Assembly (NCBI RefSeq): GCF_000195575.1
Contig: NC_015391.1
Location: 2,406,363-2,470,362, forward strand
From: Carnobacterium sp. 17-4
Lineage (GTDB): Bacteria > Bacillota > Bacilli > Lactobacillales > Carnobacteriaceae
Reading direction: 5' to 3'
Length of the DNA: 64,000 bases
The translations under genes and the position numbers were made by a program. Below are positions 7,818 to 16,721 of this stretch, one piece after another. Position 1 is the first letter of the stretch, and every line of letters begins with the position of its first letter. The notes beneath the pieces were generated by a model, which had not been told where the DNA came from, made no database searches, and saw only the letters and a program-made list of their open reading frames with translations.

Positions 7818-8572
7818 ACTTAGCTATTAATAATTCATCTTTACTATTTGCAACTGCCTTAGTTGGTATAGCACTTATTGTGGTTTATAAAGAAAAATTA
7901 GGATTGGGTAAAGATATTTTAATTGGTGTTGTGCGAGCCGTTATCCAATTATTTGCTGTTGGTTATTTATTAGGCTATGTCTTTAAACTAAATAATATTA
8001 TTGTGACATTAGCACTTGTTTTAGTTATTATTTTTAATGCCTCTTTTAATGCGGGGAAGAAAAGCAATGGTATATCAAATGCATTTAAAATATCTTTTAT
8101 TGCCATCTTAACAGCTACTAGTTTAACTTTGATTGTCTTACTTTTATCAGGAGCTATTTTATTCATCCCTTCTCAGGTCATTCCAATATCAGGAATGATT
8201 GCTAGTAACTCAATGATTGCGATTGGAATTTGTTACCGCAATTTGAACTCAAAATTTAAAGACCAACGTCAACAAGTATTAGAAAAACTGGCATTAGGAG
8301 CAAATTTAAAACAAGCTTCTATCTCCATAGTACGTGATAGTATTCGTGCAGGAATGCTCCCAACAATCGAATCTGCAAAGACCATTGGAATTGTTAGTCT
8401 GCCCGGTATGATGTCTGGATTGATGTTTGCTGGTGTAAACCCTACGCATGCGATAAAGTACCAAATTATGGTTACCTTTATGCTGCTATCCACTACAAGT
8501 ATTGCATCTGTGATTGCTAGTTACTTGGCTTATAAAGAATTTTATACAGCAAGGAAACAACTAAAAGATTAA
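7814..8572 (+). CDS. fetB: ABC transporter permease, UPF0014 FetB/YbbM family
   Basis: A 252-aa integral membrane protein with about seven hydrophobic helices. The family's conserved core is visible in VVRAVIQLFAVGYLLG near residue 40, GMIASNSMIAIG near 130, and TIGIVSLPGMMSGLMFAGVNP near 195. It forms the channel for the ATPase encoded upstream, with ATGA coupling. Family knowledge points to iron export. A 20-bp perfect hairpin follows and ends both this operon and the opposing ATPase gene. Confidence 0.85.
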   Translation: MNLAINNSSLLFATALVGIALIVVYKEKLGLGKDILIGVVRAVIQLFAVGYLLGYVFKLNNIIVTLALVLVIIFNASFNAGKKSNGISNAFKISFIAILTATSLTLIVLLLSGAILFIPSQVIPISGMIASNSMIAIGICYRNLNSKFKDQRQQVLEKLALGANLKQASISIVRDSIRAGMLPTIESAKTIGIVSLPGMMSGLMFAGVNPTHAIKYQIMVTFMLLSTTSIASVIASYLAYKEFYTARKQLKD

Positions 8573-8576
8573 ACCA

Positions 8577-8627
8577 ATAAAAGTGTGTGAGCCTATCGGA
8601 AATTCCAATAGGCTCACACACTTTTAT
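8577..8627. terminator. Bidirectional terminator between fetB and the P1B ATPase gene
   Basis: A perfect 20-bp inverted repeat (8577-8596 and 8608-8627) with an 11-base loop ends in A and T runs on both sides. It serves the convergent transcripts of the two metal-efflux systems. Confidence 0.9.
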
Positions 8628-8635
8628 ATTTTTTA

Positions 8636-10459
8636 TTAACGTAACAAACGCAATCCATTTAAAATAACTAAAATTGTCGATCCTTCATGGAAGACAACTC
8701 CTACCGGCAAATCTAAATAACCTAAAAGATTTAAAATCATCAATATGATGATCACACTGACAGAGAAGAAAATATTTTGTTTAATAATTCGGTTCAATCG
8801 TTTGCTCAGGTGATAACTATAAAGCAATTTACCTAAATCATTTTTTACAATCACCACATCAGCTGACTCTATAGCCACCGATGATCCACTACCCATAGCA
8901 ATGCCGATATCCGCATTCGCTAATGCGGGTGCATCATTGATTCCATCTCCAACCATGCCTACCACCTTTTTATTTCGCTGACTTTTTAGGATATGTTTAA
9001 TCTTATCTTCTGGAAGACAATTGGCTACATAATCATTTACTTTGACTTCCTTAGCAACTTTCGAAGCAACCATTTCATTGTCTCCAGTCAAAAGTACAAC
9101 TTGAATACCCTCTTTTTGAAAACCAGCTACTGCTTCGATTGCTTCATACCGAATTTCATCAGAAAGAGAAATGTACCCAACAATTTCATTACTTTTCGCC
9201 ACAAAAATCGTTGTATTTTCTTCAACTACTTTATCAAGATAATAATTTTTATCAGGATACCCAATAAACGTACTTGGTTTCCCTATTTCAATTGCTCCTT
9301 TTCTAACACCTTGTCCAGCTATTTCCTCCACAGGTTCTGAAGTATCAATGCCTTTAAAGTTTCTGTTTTCAAAAGCTGCCACAATAGCATTAGCTATTGG
9401 ATGGTTAGATTGTTGTTCCATATAAACCACTTCATTCAAAATATCTTCTGGAACTTCATAATTTAATACTCTGAAATCACCAAATGTCAGTGTCCCTGTT
9501 TTATCGCTATATAAAATATCCATCGTATTCAAAGACTCCATTGCTGCTCCGCCTTTAACTAACACCCCATTTTTTGCTCCATTACTGATAGCACTTAGTG
9601 TTGCTGGTGTAGCAGAAGCGACCAAAGCACATGGACTAGCAACGGTCAATAAAACCATACCTCTATAAAAAGCTTCCTCAAAGCTATACCCGTTAAAATA
9701 ATAAAGACTCGCAATGAACAATGGAACCATAATTAAAACAACTAGTACGTATTTCGTTTCAAAACGATCAATAATTTTCGAAATTTTCGAAGGGCTTTTC
9801 TGTGCTTCTTCTACCATTCGTATAATATTTGAGAAGACGGTTTGGTCACTCGTTTTATTCACTTCAAGATGAAAGGCATTTCCTTCATTGAAAGTCCCAG
9901 AAAATACTTCGGCTCCCTTTTCTTTTTCAACAGGCATTGATTCCCCAGTAAGGCTGGATTCATTGATTTGTGTTTTTCGGTCGGAATACCCATCAATAGG
10001 TATCTGTGCTCCTTTTGAAACGACTACAACGTCACCAACTTTTAACAATTCAGTAGGTACTTCACTCACTTCATCATTATCTTTTAGCAGTTGCGCTGTA
10101 GAAGGCACATGAGATAGCAACTCAGAAATAGCACTTTTTGATTTATTGGTTGCATAGGATTCTAGAGCTTCTGAACCAGCAAAAATGAACAGTAATACAG
10201 CTCCTTCTGATTCATAATGAATCAAACATGCACCTAATGCTGCTAAAACCATTAGCAAATCAACATTGGGAGCTTTAGAATGGATTGTTTCTGTCACCGC
10301 TTTTTTAGCTGAAAAGAATCCTAAAAAGAAAATTGCCACATAAAAAGAAAGTGAACTATAAAAACCTCCCATCGTATTTAAAATAAATCCAATAATTGTA
10401 AAAAATACTCCAATGACTAAAAACTGTCCTGAACGCGTATTGCTTAAAAACTTCAACAT
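8636..10459 (-). CDS. P1B4-type metal-efflux ATPase (PfeT/FrvA/ZosA-like), probable Fe(II) or Co/Ni exporter
   Basis: A 607-aa heavy-metal P-type ATPase without N-terminal metal-binding domains. The membrane metal site has SPC (SPCALVASATPATL) instead of CPC. The last helix carries HEGST, matching the HEGGT/HEGST signature of group P1B4. Other landmarks are TGES, DKTGTLT and GDGINDAPAL. P1B4 pumps include B. subtilis PfeT (Fe(II)) and Listeria FrvA. The open frame extends upstream to 10543, but AAAGGAAGAGGGA fits the ATG at 10459, and the longer start would lie in the riboswitch terminator. Control by a NiCo-type riboswitch is likely. It converges on fetAB. Confidence 0.88.
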   Translation of the reverse strand: MLKFLSNTRSGQFLVIGVFFTIIGFILNTMGGFYSSLSFYVAIFFLGFFSAKKAVTETIHSKAPNVDLLMVLAALGACLIHYESEGAVLLFIFAGSEALESYATNKSKSAISELLSHVPSTAQLLKDNDEVSEVPTELLKVGDVVVVSKGAQIPIDGYSDRKTQINESSLTGESMPVEKEKGAEVFSGTFNEGNAFHLEVNKTSDQTVFSNIIRMVEEAQKSPSKISKIIDRFETKYVLVVLIMVPLFIASLYYFNGYSFEEAFYRGMVLLTVASPCALVASATPATLSAISNGAKNGVLVKGGAAMESLNTMDILYSDKTGTLTFGDFRVLNYEVPEDILNEVVYMEQQSNHPIANAIVAAFENRNFKGIDTSEPVEEIAGQGVRKGAIEIGKPSTFIGYPDKNYYLDKVVEENTTIFVAKSNEIVGYISLSDEIRYEAIEAVAGFQKEGIQVVLLTGDNEMVASKVAKEVKVNDYVANCLPEDKIKHILKSQRNKKVVGMVGDGINDAPALANADIGIAMGSGSSVAIESADVVIVKNDLGKLLYSYHLSKRLNRIIKQNIFFSVSVIIILMILNLLGYLDLPVGVVFHEGSTILVILNGLRLLR

Positions 10460-10530
10460 TTCCCTCTTCCTTTCTATAATTATTTTTAAGTTAGTGGTTA
10501 GATTTCCCCTCCTTAATAAAAAGTAAAAAT

Positions 10531-10650
10531 AAAAAAGGCACACCTATAGGACAGTAGTACTGTCCCACAGGTGTGCCTTTTTGGCACTACTCTGCTATCA
10601 CACATGTGTGATCCGGCCGCATGAACCTCTAAGAGTTCACCGCCTGTTCA
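10531..10650 (-). ncRNA. NiCo (czcD) riboswitch, Ni/Co/Fe(II)-type, with terminator
   Basis: The minus-strand leader of the ATPase gene folds as a four-stem aptamer. Landmarks are GAACAGGCGGTGAAC, then GCGGCCGGATCACAC, TAGCAGAGTAGTGCC and CACCTGTGGGACAG. P1 forms from ACAGG (10647-10643) with CCTGT (10570-10566). The same CACCT arm also belongs to a terminator hairpin (10531-10582) of GGCACACCT/AGGTGTGCC followed by six T. Metal binding would stabilise P1 and prevent termination, giving an ON switch. The czcD class was described as Ni/Co sensing and later reported to respond to Fe(II). Class assignment is by pattern recognition. Confidence 0.8.
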
Positions 10651-10888
10651 GATTTAATTGGCTCTCATTCTTAAATTAGCTATAAGAAAGAAGAGCAAGT
10701 TAAATTAGATTTATATACACTTATAATACCATTTACTAATTGAAGTATCAAATGTTAATTTGCTTTTGAGCACCATCTAAATGCAGTCTTTGCTTGATAA
10801 ATCAACCATATATTCCATCAATTTTTGGCTATTATTTATAGAAAAAGAGAAAAAAATTATTAGCCCTTTTTGTTGCAGCTAATTCAGT

Positions 10889-11734
10889 CTAGCCATCCAA
10901 CTCAATTGAATTAGAAATATAATACTGCCAGTCTCTTTTACTCGCATAATTTTTAATTTCCTTTGCTATCCCATTATCTGTAGTGTATTCAAGCAAATAG
11001 ATCTCTTTTCCAGCTTCATCAAGAGTATCCAAATAATTTAAGTAATAGTCTTGATTCTCTTTGGACTGAGCAATTAGTTCATTCTTTTCAAAATCAATAG
11101 CGGAAAAGACTGTTTCTTGGTTTACACCCGTCAAGATATCATCTACCTGTTGATTTTTTTGAAAATACGCACTGACAAATTCATTTCCTCCATTAATAAG
11201 GACCGGTTTGCCATAGCTCATGAGTGTCTTTAAAATCTGTTCCACTCCAACATACGTTTCTTCTGTTGGAAATTGCCAGTATACATCTACATTGTCAATC
11301 CAAAAGCCATCGATTCCTTTATCAAGAAGTTCATTAGCTAAAGTGACTGCACTAAATTCCTGCCAGTCTTCATTGGTTACATCAACCCAATATTCTTCTT
11401 CCCAATTTTCGTAAGGCCTCAAAGTAAGATGCTGAAAGTCTTCAAAGTAAGGTCTGTAAGTCTCTAATGATCCTACATTTAAATAACTATAGACTTCTTG
11501 ACCTCGATCTTGCATCTCCGCAATTTCTGATTTGGAGAGATTTTGTGCATCAATAATGGCCGTCTCGTAACCTTCACTAGCTTCGATTGCTTCACTTCCA
11601 TCTAAACTCAAAAACACACCATAATCACCTGTATTTTCGTTTATATTGTTGCTTTTTTCTTCTGATTTTGCACAAGCGGTTACTCCTAAAATAGCCATTA
11701 CTCCTATCAAAAAGCGTATTGCAGTAGTTTTCAT
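10889..11734 (-). CDS. GH114/TM1410-like glycosidase lipoprotein
   Basis: A 281-aa exported lipoprotein. The N-terminus is a lipoprotein signal with lipobox GVTAC and lipid-carrying Cys21. The rest is a TIM barrel of the GH114/TM1410 family (alpha-1,4-polygalactosaminidase-like). Visible landmarks are YSYLNVGSLETYRPY, WVDVTNEDWQEF, the likely catalytic GIDGFWIDNVD, and LLEYTTDN. It may cut a galactosamine-containing exopolysaccharide or biofilm polymer outside the cell. It is monocistronic. A weak TTAGC/GCTAA hairpin with a T run (10850-10885) lies downstream. The substrate cannot be told from sequence. Confidence 0.75.
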   Translation of the reverse strand: MKTTAIRFLIGVMAILGVTACAKSEEKSNNINENTGDYGVFLSLDGSEAIEASEGYETAIIDAQNLSKSEIAEMQDRGQEVYSYLNVGSLETYRPYFEDFQHLTLRPYENWEEEYWVDVTNEDWQEFSAVTLANELLDKGIDGFWIDNVDVYWQFPTEETYVGVEQILKTLMSYGKPVLINGGNEFVSAYFQKNQQVDDILTGVNQETVFSAIDFEKNELIAQSKENQDYYLNYLDTLDEAGKEIYLLEYTTDNGIAKEIKNYASKRDWQYYISNSIELDG

Positions 11735-11766
11735 ATAATTGCCCCTTTATCTCATTTGCTATCTAT

Positions 11767-12726
11767 TTAATCTAAACTAAAATCTAATTCTGGTCCTGTT
11801 GGAACGATACCGGTCGGATTAATATTTTTATGACTGCAATAATAGTGCTCTTTGATGTGTTTAAAGTTTATCGTTTCAGCTATTCCTGGCCAATTGTACA
11901 ATTCTCTTGTGTAGCGCCATAAATTTTTGTAATCTGTAATGCGTTTAATATTGCATTTGAAATGACCATAATAGACACTATCAAAACGAATCAACGTCGT
12001 AAACAAGCGCCAATCTGCTTCAGTGATTTGGTCGCCTACCAAGTACCGGTTTTTACCTAACCGTTCTTCCAATTCATCAAGTGCGTCAAAAAGTTTGGCC
12101 ACTTCTTCTTGATAGACCTCTTGCTTCGTCGCAAATCCTGCCTTGTATACCCCATTATTGACCGAATGATAGACTTTCTCATTAATCGCATCAATTTCAG
12201 AACGCAACTCTTCAGGATAATAATCGCCTTCTTTTGCACCTATTTCGTCAAAAGCAGAATTCAAGATGCGCATAATTTCAGCAGACTCATTGTTTACGAT
12301 TTTATTTTGTTTTAAATCATATAAAACAGGTACAGTCACGCGTCCACTATACTCTGGTTCTACATGCGTATACAGTTCATAGAGAAACTTGGCATCGATC
12401 ACAGGATCAGGAATCACACCTTCTTCTGGTTCAAATGTCCAACCGTTTTCGGCCATTAGAGGATTCACGACAGATACCGAAATCATTTCTTCTAATCCTT
12501 TTAATTTGCGCATAATCAATGCACGGTTTGCCCAAGGACACGCTAATGCAACGTATAAGTGATAGCGCCCTGGTTCAGCTTTAAACCCGCCTTCTCCGCT
12601 TGGACCAGCACTTCCATCTGCTGTAATCCAATTACGAAATTGCGATTCTTGCCGAATAAAACGCCCACCGTTGCCTTCTGTATCATACCATTGATCATGC
12701 CATTTGCCATCTACTAGTAATCCCAT
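11767..12726 (-). CDS. Glutathione S-transferase family, glutathionyl-hydroquinone reductase-like (YqjG/ECM4)
   Basis: A 319-aa Xi-class GST-like protein. The thioredoxin-fold N-domain has the catalytic motif ALACPWANR, and VTVPVLYDLKQNKIVNNES gives the usual cis-Pro and Glu-Ser thiol-binding region. The helical C-domain contains EADWRLFTTLIRFD and the end IVPTGPELDFS. The family reduces glutathionyl-hydroquinones. Low-GC Gram-positives often lack glutathione, so the physiological thiol is open. The open frame extends 23 codons upstream, but GAGAGGAG is placed for the ATG at 12726. It sits beside HxlR and QorB-like genes, so a quinone or electrophile stress function is plausible. Confidence 0.88.
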   Translation of the reverse strand: MGLLVDGKWHDQWYDTEGNGGRFIRQESQFRNWITADGSAGPSGEGGFKAEPGRYHLYVALACPWANRALIMRKLKGLEEMISVSVVNPLMAENGWTFEPEEGVIPDPVIDAKFLYELYTHVEPEYSGRVTVPVLYDLKQNKIVNNESAEIMRILNSAFDEIGAKEGDYYPEELRSEIDAINEKVYHSVNNGVYKAGFATKQEVYQEEVAKLFDALDELEERLGKNRYLVGDQITEADWRLFTTLIRFDSVYYGHFKCNIKRITDYKNLWRYTRELYNWPGIAETINFKHIKEHYYCSHKNINPTGIVPTGPELDFSLD

Positions 12727-12833
12727 TATTATTCTCCTCTCAACTTGCACATCTCTATTTGATATTTCAACTAAACACTTCTTAAAAAAATTCATCGGTT
12801 CTTTATCTTATCGGTTAATTCGTAAAGCCATCT

Positions 12834-13226
12834 TTATAATCCAGGAATCGGTTCAACTAATAGAGGCTTCTTATTCAAGTCATAATAAACTACTTGTTTC
12901 GACACTAAGTCACTCGTCCAAAAAGAAACGCCAGCTTTTCCAGCTAACTCACAAAAAGTTTCAAAATCAAATTCTCCAGATTGGGCTCTTTTTACGGCTG
13001 TTTGTATAGCTTCGTACCCACTTTGTTCAGCAACTTTTTTCGGTCTCCCATTTAAGGTCAAGTCGATTGAACTTTCTTCGTCAAAATAGCGGTATAATCC
13101 CTCCGCAACTAAATAATCATAGCGTTTAATACCTAATTGTTTGAACTCTTGCATCAATTGAGCAAATCCATCCGTATTTTTTTCGGCATAAACAGCTTTT
13201 TCAATCTCTTGTTTGTCTAAACTCAT
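12834..13226 (-). CDS. DUF1398 family protein
   Basis: A 130-aa soluble protein of the DUF1398 (YbcV-like) family, whose function is unknown. Recognisable parts are GFAQLMQEFKQLGIKRYDYLVAEG near the N-terminus, the LNGRPKKVAE turn, and the late GVSFWTSDL...VVYYD strand pair. It lies 34 bases after hxlR on the same strand and may be co-transcribed with it. There is no signal peptide or membrane segment. Confidence 0.75.
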   Translation of the reverse strand: MSLDKQEIEKAVYAEKNTDGFAQLMQEFKQLGIKRYDYLVAEGLYRYFDEESSIDLTLNGRPKKVAEQSGYEAIQTAVKRAQSGEFDFETFCELAGKAGVSFWTSDLVSKQVVYYDLNKKPLLVEPIPGL

Positions 13227-13260
13227 CTTTAGTCTCTCCCCTTCATGAAAAGCATTTCAA

Positions 13261-13614
13261 CTAAATAATCTTTATTTCCGACTGCTCACCTTCACTAGCA
13301 ACTATTTCTTGATAGTTTGTGCCCCAATCCTTCATCGCATCTAAAATTGGTTTTAAACTATTGCCTAATTCCGTCAATGTATACTCCACACGTGGAGGGA
13401 CTTCTGCAAAAATTTCACGGTCGACCAATCCATCTGCTTCCATAGACCGTAGATGAGTTGTTAAAACTTTTGCTGAAACTGTTCCGATTGCTTTTCTTAA
13501 TTCGCCAAATCGTTTAGTACCATCTAGCAATTCTCTTAATATCATCACTTTCCAACGATCATTTATCAACAAAAGTGTTGTCTCTACTGGACAAGCTACT
13601 TCTTTATTACGCAT
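13261..13614 (-). CDS. HxlR-family winged-helix regulator
   Basis: A 117-aa MarR-like winged-helix protein of the HxlR family. The N-terminal CPVETTLLLINDRWKVMILREL holds the conserved cysteine that senses electrophiles or diamide in homologues such as YodB and CatR. The recognition helix is around FGELRKAIGTVSAKVLTTHLR, and the wing contains VEYTLTELG. It is divergent from the QorB-like gene, and repeated TTACTTA motifs fill the shared promoter region, so it likely represses that gene under non-stress conditions. Confidence 0.9.
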   Translation of the reverse strand: MRNKEVACPVETTLLLINDRWKVMILRELLDGTKRFGELRKAIGTVSAKVLTTHLRSMEADGLVDREIFAEVPPRVEYTLTELGNSLKPILDAMKDWGTNYQEIVASEGEQSEIKII

Positions 13615-13635
13615 TGAAATCCACTTCTTTCGCTT

Positions 13636-13707
13636 TAGTTACTTATTGGTTACTAGGTAACTTAAAAGTACTTACTTTACATAAGTTACTTAGAGTCCTA
13701 TTATAAT
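13636..13707. promoter_or_regulatory. HxlR operator region and promoter of the QorB-like gene
   Basis: The hxlR/qorB intergenic region contains several related half-sites: AGTTACTTA, GGTTACTAGGTAACTT, AAGTACTTACTT and AAGTTACTTA. On the plus strand TTTACA (13676-13681) and TATTAT (13699-13704) are 17 bases apart and overlap the last half-site. This arrangement suits repression of the QorB-like gene by the divergent HxlR protein. Confidence 0.55.
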
Positions 13708-13764
13708 AGGAGAACATAAAAGAAACAAGTTAAATCATTTTACCCATAGAAAGGTTGATTAAAT

Positions 13765-14625
13765 ATGAAGTATTTGCTAACAGGAGCAACAGGAGAACTA
13801 GGTACTTATGCATTACATTATTTAAAAGAGCAAGTTGCGTTAACAGATATTGTAGCATTAGCAAGAACCGAAGCAAAAGCTGCTAAACTACGTGAACAAG
13901 GAGTTGAAGTTCGTATAGGTGACTTTGGTGACTACCCAAGTTTACTTGAGGCCTTCAAGGGCATTGATCGTTTACTCTTTATTTCCTCACAACCCGGTGC
14001 AACCGTTTCACGTGTCGAACAGCACACAAATGTTGTAAAGGCCGCTAAAGAGACTGGTATTTCATTTGTTGCCTATACAAGCTTTCCTAAAGGTCCTCAA
14101 TCCCAAAGTCCTTTAGCACAAGATCATATTTTAACGGAACGTTTAATTTCTGAAGCTAACATTCCCCACACTTTTTTACGCAACAATTGGTATCTAGAAA
14201 ATGAAAATGATACCTTACATGCTGCAGCAGCTGGCCATCCGTTCACCTACTCTGCTGGAGACGGTAAAATAGGTTGGGCGCTAAAACGTGAATATGCCGA
14301 AGCTGCTATCAATGTCTTGACTGAAAAAGTAGCAACACCCGAAGTGCTTGAGTTAACTGGTAAACCTATTACTTATGCAGCATTAGCAGATGCTCTTAAA
14401 ATTGCTAGTGGCAAAGCATTCGAAGTCATTGAAATGACTGATACAGATTATCAAACTGCATTAATCAGCACTGGCGTCCCTGAAGCTGTTGTAGGATTTA
14501 TCTTAATGATTCAAAATGATATTCGTAATGGCGAACTAGACGTTAGTTCAAACGATTTTGAAAAGACATTAGGCAAACCATTAACACCACTTGTTACTGC
14601 TTTAAGAGAATGGTTACAAAAATAA
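13765..14625 (+). CDS. NAD(P)H-binding NmrA-like quinone oxidoreductase (QorB/YtfG-like)
   Basis: A 286-aa atypical short-chain dehydrogenase. The N-terminus has the dinucleotide motif LTGATGELGTYAL, and the family segment RLLFISSQPG...RVEQHTNVVKAAKE follows. It matches E. coli QorB (YtfG), an NADPH:quinone reductase of the NmrA type, in length and order of motifs. The ATG lies behind AAAGG. Divergence from an HxlR regulator is the common arrangement (ytfH-ytfG in E. coli). The job is probably removal of quinones or electrophiles. Confidence 0.85.
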   Translation: MKYLLTGATGELGTYALHYLKEQVALTDIVALARTEAKAAKLREQGVEVRIGDFGDYPSLLEAFKGIDRLLFISSQPGATVSRVEQHTNVVKAAKETGISFVAYTSFPKGPQSQSPLAQDHILTERLISEANIPHTFLRNNWYLENENDTLHAAAAGHPFTYSAGDGKIGWALKREYAEAAINVLTEKVATPEVLELTGKPITYAALADALKIASGKAFEVIEMTDTDYQTALISTGVPEAVVGFILMIQNDIRNGELDVSSNDFEKTLGKPLTPLVTALREWLQK

Positions 14626-14646
14626 CTATATAGAGTACAAAAATAA

Positions 14647-14680
14647 GAACAAGCCTTTAAGGTTTGCTCTTTTTTTTTTT
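14647..14680 (+). terminator. Terminator after the QorB-like gene
   Basis: GAACAAGCCT pairs with AGGTTTGCTC (one mismatch, one wobble) and is followed by at least ten T. Confidence 0.8.
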
Positions 14681-14704
14681 ATTTCTGCTAATTTTACTAT
14701 TCTA

Positions 14705-15391
14705 CTACTTAACGAATGATCTATACTCAGTAATGATCTTAATTCCTGAACTTGTTCCTAAACGCTCAGCACCCGCTTCCACCATTGCTTTAGCCGTCGC
14801 AAAATCGCGTATTCCACCTGCTGCTTTCACTTTAACCTCTGTTCCAACTATCTCTTTCATGAGTTTTACATCTTCAACAGTGGCGCCACCAGTGCCAAAA
14901 CCCGTTGATGTTTTGACAAAAGTTGGCTTAACTCTTTTGGCAATTTCACAGACCACAACTTTTTCTGCATTAGTCAAATAACAATTTTCTAAAATTACTT
15001 TACTTAAAACATTTTGCGCTTGGCAGACAGCTACGATTTCTTTCATTTCCTGTTCAATATAAGCGATGTTTCCGTCTTTTAACTCGCTAATATTAATTAC
15101 ATAATCAATTTCATCGGCGCCATTTTTAATTGCATCCGTAACTTCAAATACTTTCGTAGCAATAGTAGTCTGACCAAGTGGAAAACCGATGGCGGCTCCA
15201 ACATGAACGGGACTATCTTTTAACAATGCACTGCATAAAGCAACAGGAGCTGAATTAATTGCCACCATTTTAAAACCATATTCATTCGCTTCTTGACACA
15301 ATTTTTCAAATCCTTCTTTTTTTGCATCTGCTTTTAACAAAGTGTGATCTATCCTGTTTGCTAGTTCTGTTATGCTCAATTTAAAGGTCAT
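14705..15391 (-). CDS. deoC: Deoxyribose-phosphate aldolase
   Basis: A 228-aa class I aldolase that splits 2-deoxyribose 5-phosphate to acetaldehyde and glyceraldehyde 3-phosphate. The Schiff-base Lys is in FVKTSTGFG, the second active-site Lys is in VKAAGGIRD, and the early [11 protein letters not shown] motif is typical. The frame extends eleven codons further, but AAAGGAGGAAG fits the ATG at 15391. No other nucleoside-catabolism gene is adjacent. A DeoR-like palindrome lies about 110 bases upstream. Confidence 0.95.
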   Translation of the reverse strand: MTFKLSITELANRIDHTLLKADAKKEGFEKLCQEANEYGFKMVAINSAPVALCSALLKDSPVHVGAAIGFPLGQTTIATKVFEVTDAIKNGADEIDYVINISELKDGNIAYIEQEMKEIVAVCQAQNVLSKVILENCYLTNAEKVVVCEIAKRVKPTFVKTSTGFGTGGATVEDVKLMKEIVGTEVKVKAAGGIRDFATAKAMVEAGAERLGTSSGIKIITEYRSFVK

Positions 15392-15498
15392 TATTCTTCC
15401 TCCTTTTAATGAATCCGATTTCATTTTACCATAATTAACATTCTCAATTGATAACTAGTAGTAATTTAATCATTAAACCAATGGTATAACTCCAAAAT

Positions 15499-15513
15499 TG
15501 AACATAATGTTCA
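15499..15513. promoter_or_regulatory. Palindrome resembling a DeoR operator
   Basis: TGAACATAATGTTCA is a perfect 7+1+7 palindrome and resembles the B. subtilis DeoR site (ATTGAACAAAATTTCAAT, as recalled). It lies between deoC and the divergent Gfo/Idh gene and could serve either. Confidence 0.4.
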
Positions 15514-15632
15514 GTTTACGCCATTTTTGTGAGCCAAAAGAAGAACATGAGAACCTTAATGAACGAATACCAGCCTACTTCAGTCGTTTTTCCTATATAA
15601 TCTAATTATCAGATACTATAGGAGGTTTTTTT

Positions 15633-16649
15633 ATGTTAACAATGGCTTATATCGGTAATGGAAAAAGTACGAACCGCTATCATTTACCTTTCGCATTAAA
15701 AGCAGAGCACGTTAAAGTGAAAACAATTTATTCACGGCATGAGGATAGCGATTGGGATAAGATTCCTGGAGTCAACTACACAACTAATTTAGAGGATATT
15801 TGGAATGATCCAGAAATTCAGTTGGTGGCTATTTGCCTTCCAAATTCATTGCATTTCAAGTTTGCAAAATTATCACTAGAAAATGGGAAAAATACACTCG
15901 TTGAAAAACCTTTTACCGAAACAGCTCAAGAAGCAAGAGAACTCTTTGAGTTAGCAAAATCAAAAAATTTAATCGTGCAATGTTACCAAAATAGACGCTA
16001 CGATTCAGATTTCCTAACTGCTCAAAAAGTTATTGAAAGTGGCGTTATTGGTGAATTATTAGAAGTTGAAATGCACTATGATTATTTCAGACCAGAAGTT
16101 CCAGAAAACAGTACAGAATTATCAGCCGCTGGTAGTTATTTATATGGACATGGATGTCATACAATCGATCAAGTTCTTTCTTATTTTGGAGAACCAGATT
16201 CCATTCATTATGATGTAAGACAGTTATTGGGCCCTAATCGAATGAATGATTATTTTGACTTAGACTTTTACTATTCAAAAATTAAGGTTTCTGTAAAATC
16301 GAGTTATTTCAGAATAAAACCACGACCAAGTTTTGTTCTGTATGGTAAAAAGGGCATGTTTATCAAGCACGAGAAAGATAGACAGGAAGAACATCTAAAA
16401 TCATTTTATATGCCAACTAATTCTGATTTTGGTGTGGATACTCCAGATCATTATGGTACTGTGACCTATATAGATGCTGATGGACTCTATCACGAAGAAA
16501 AAGTCATTTCAGAAATTGGGGATTATAGTCATGTTTATGAAGGATTACATGAGTCTATTATAAATGGAAAAGATAAAACAGTGAAAGATGAAGAAACGAT
16601 TCGTCAACTAGAAATACTTGAAGAAGGTATTCAAAGTATTAAATACTAA
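15633..16649 (+). CDS. Gfo/Idh/MocA family NAD(P)-dependent oxidoreductase (1)
   Basis: A 338-aa sugar or inositol dehydrogenase-like protein. The nucleotide-binding start is AYIGNGKSTNRYHLP, and the conserved EKPF (LVEKPFTETAQEA) lies near residue 93. The C-terminal half is the usual substrate domain, with HGCHTIDQVLSYFG carrying a likely catalytic His. It resembles the YhhX/YdgJ branch. The ATG follows ATAGGAGG, an excellent ribosome site. The substrate is unknown. Confidence 0.88.
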   Translation: MLTMAYIGNGKSTNRYHLPFALKAEHVKVKTIYSRHEDSDWDKIPGVNYTTNLEDIWNDPEIQLVAICLPNSLHFKFAKLSLENGKNTLVEKPFTETAQEARELFELAKSKNLIVQCYQNRRYDSDFLTAQKVIESGVIGELLEVEMHYDYFRPEVPENSTELSAAGSYLYGHGCHTIDQVLSYFGEPDSIHYDVRQLLGPNRMNDYFDLDFYYSKIKVSVKSSYFRIKPRPSFVLYGKKGMFIKHEKDRQEEHLKSFYMPTNSDFGVDTPDHYGTVTYIDADGLYHEEKVISEIGDYSHVYEGLHESIINGKDKTVKDEETIRQLEILEEGIQSIKY

Positions 16650-16721
16650 CTTATCAATTAGTTTAAAAAATCGGCTCTATAATTTTTAGTGTTGATAGAT
16701 TAGTTAAATTGATTATAGGAT

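Noticed and set aside
8636-10459. Naming the ATPase as a zinc or cadmium exporter (CadA/ZntA).
   Set aside because: The metal motif is SPC with HEGST rather than CPC, which marks P1B4, and the leader is NiCo-type.
10459-10543. Longer N-terminus for the P1B4 ATPase starting at 10543.
   Set aside because: It would begin inside the riboswitch terminator, has no ribosome site, and adds residues unlike the family.
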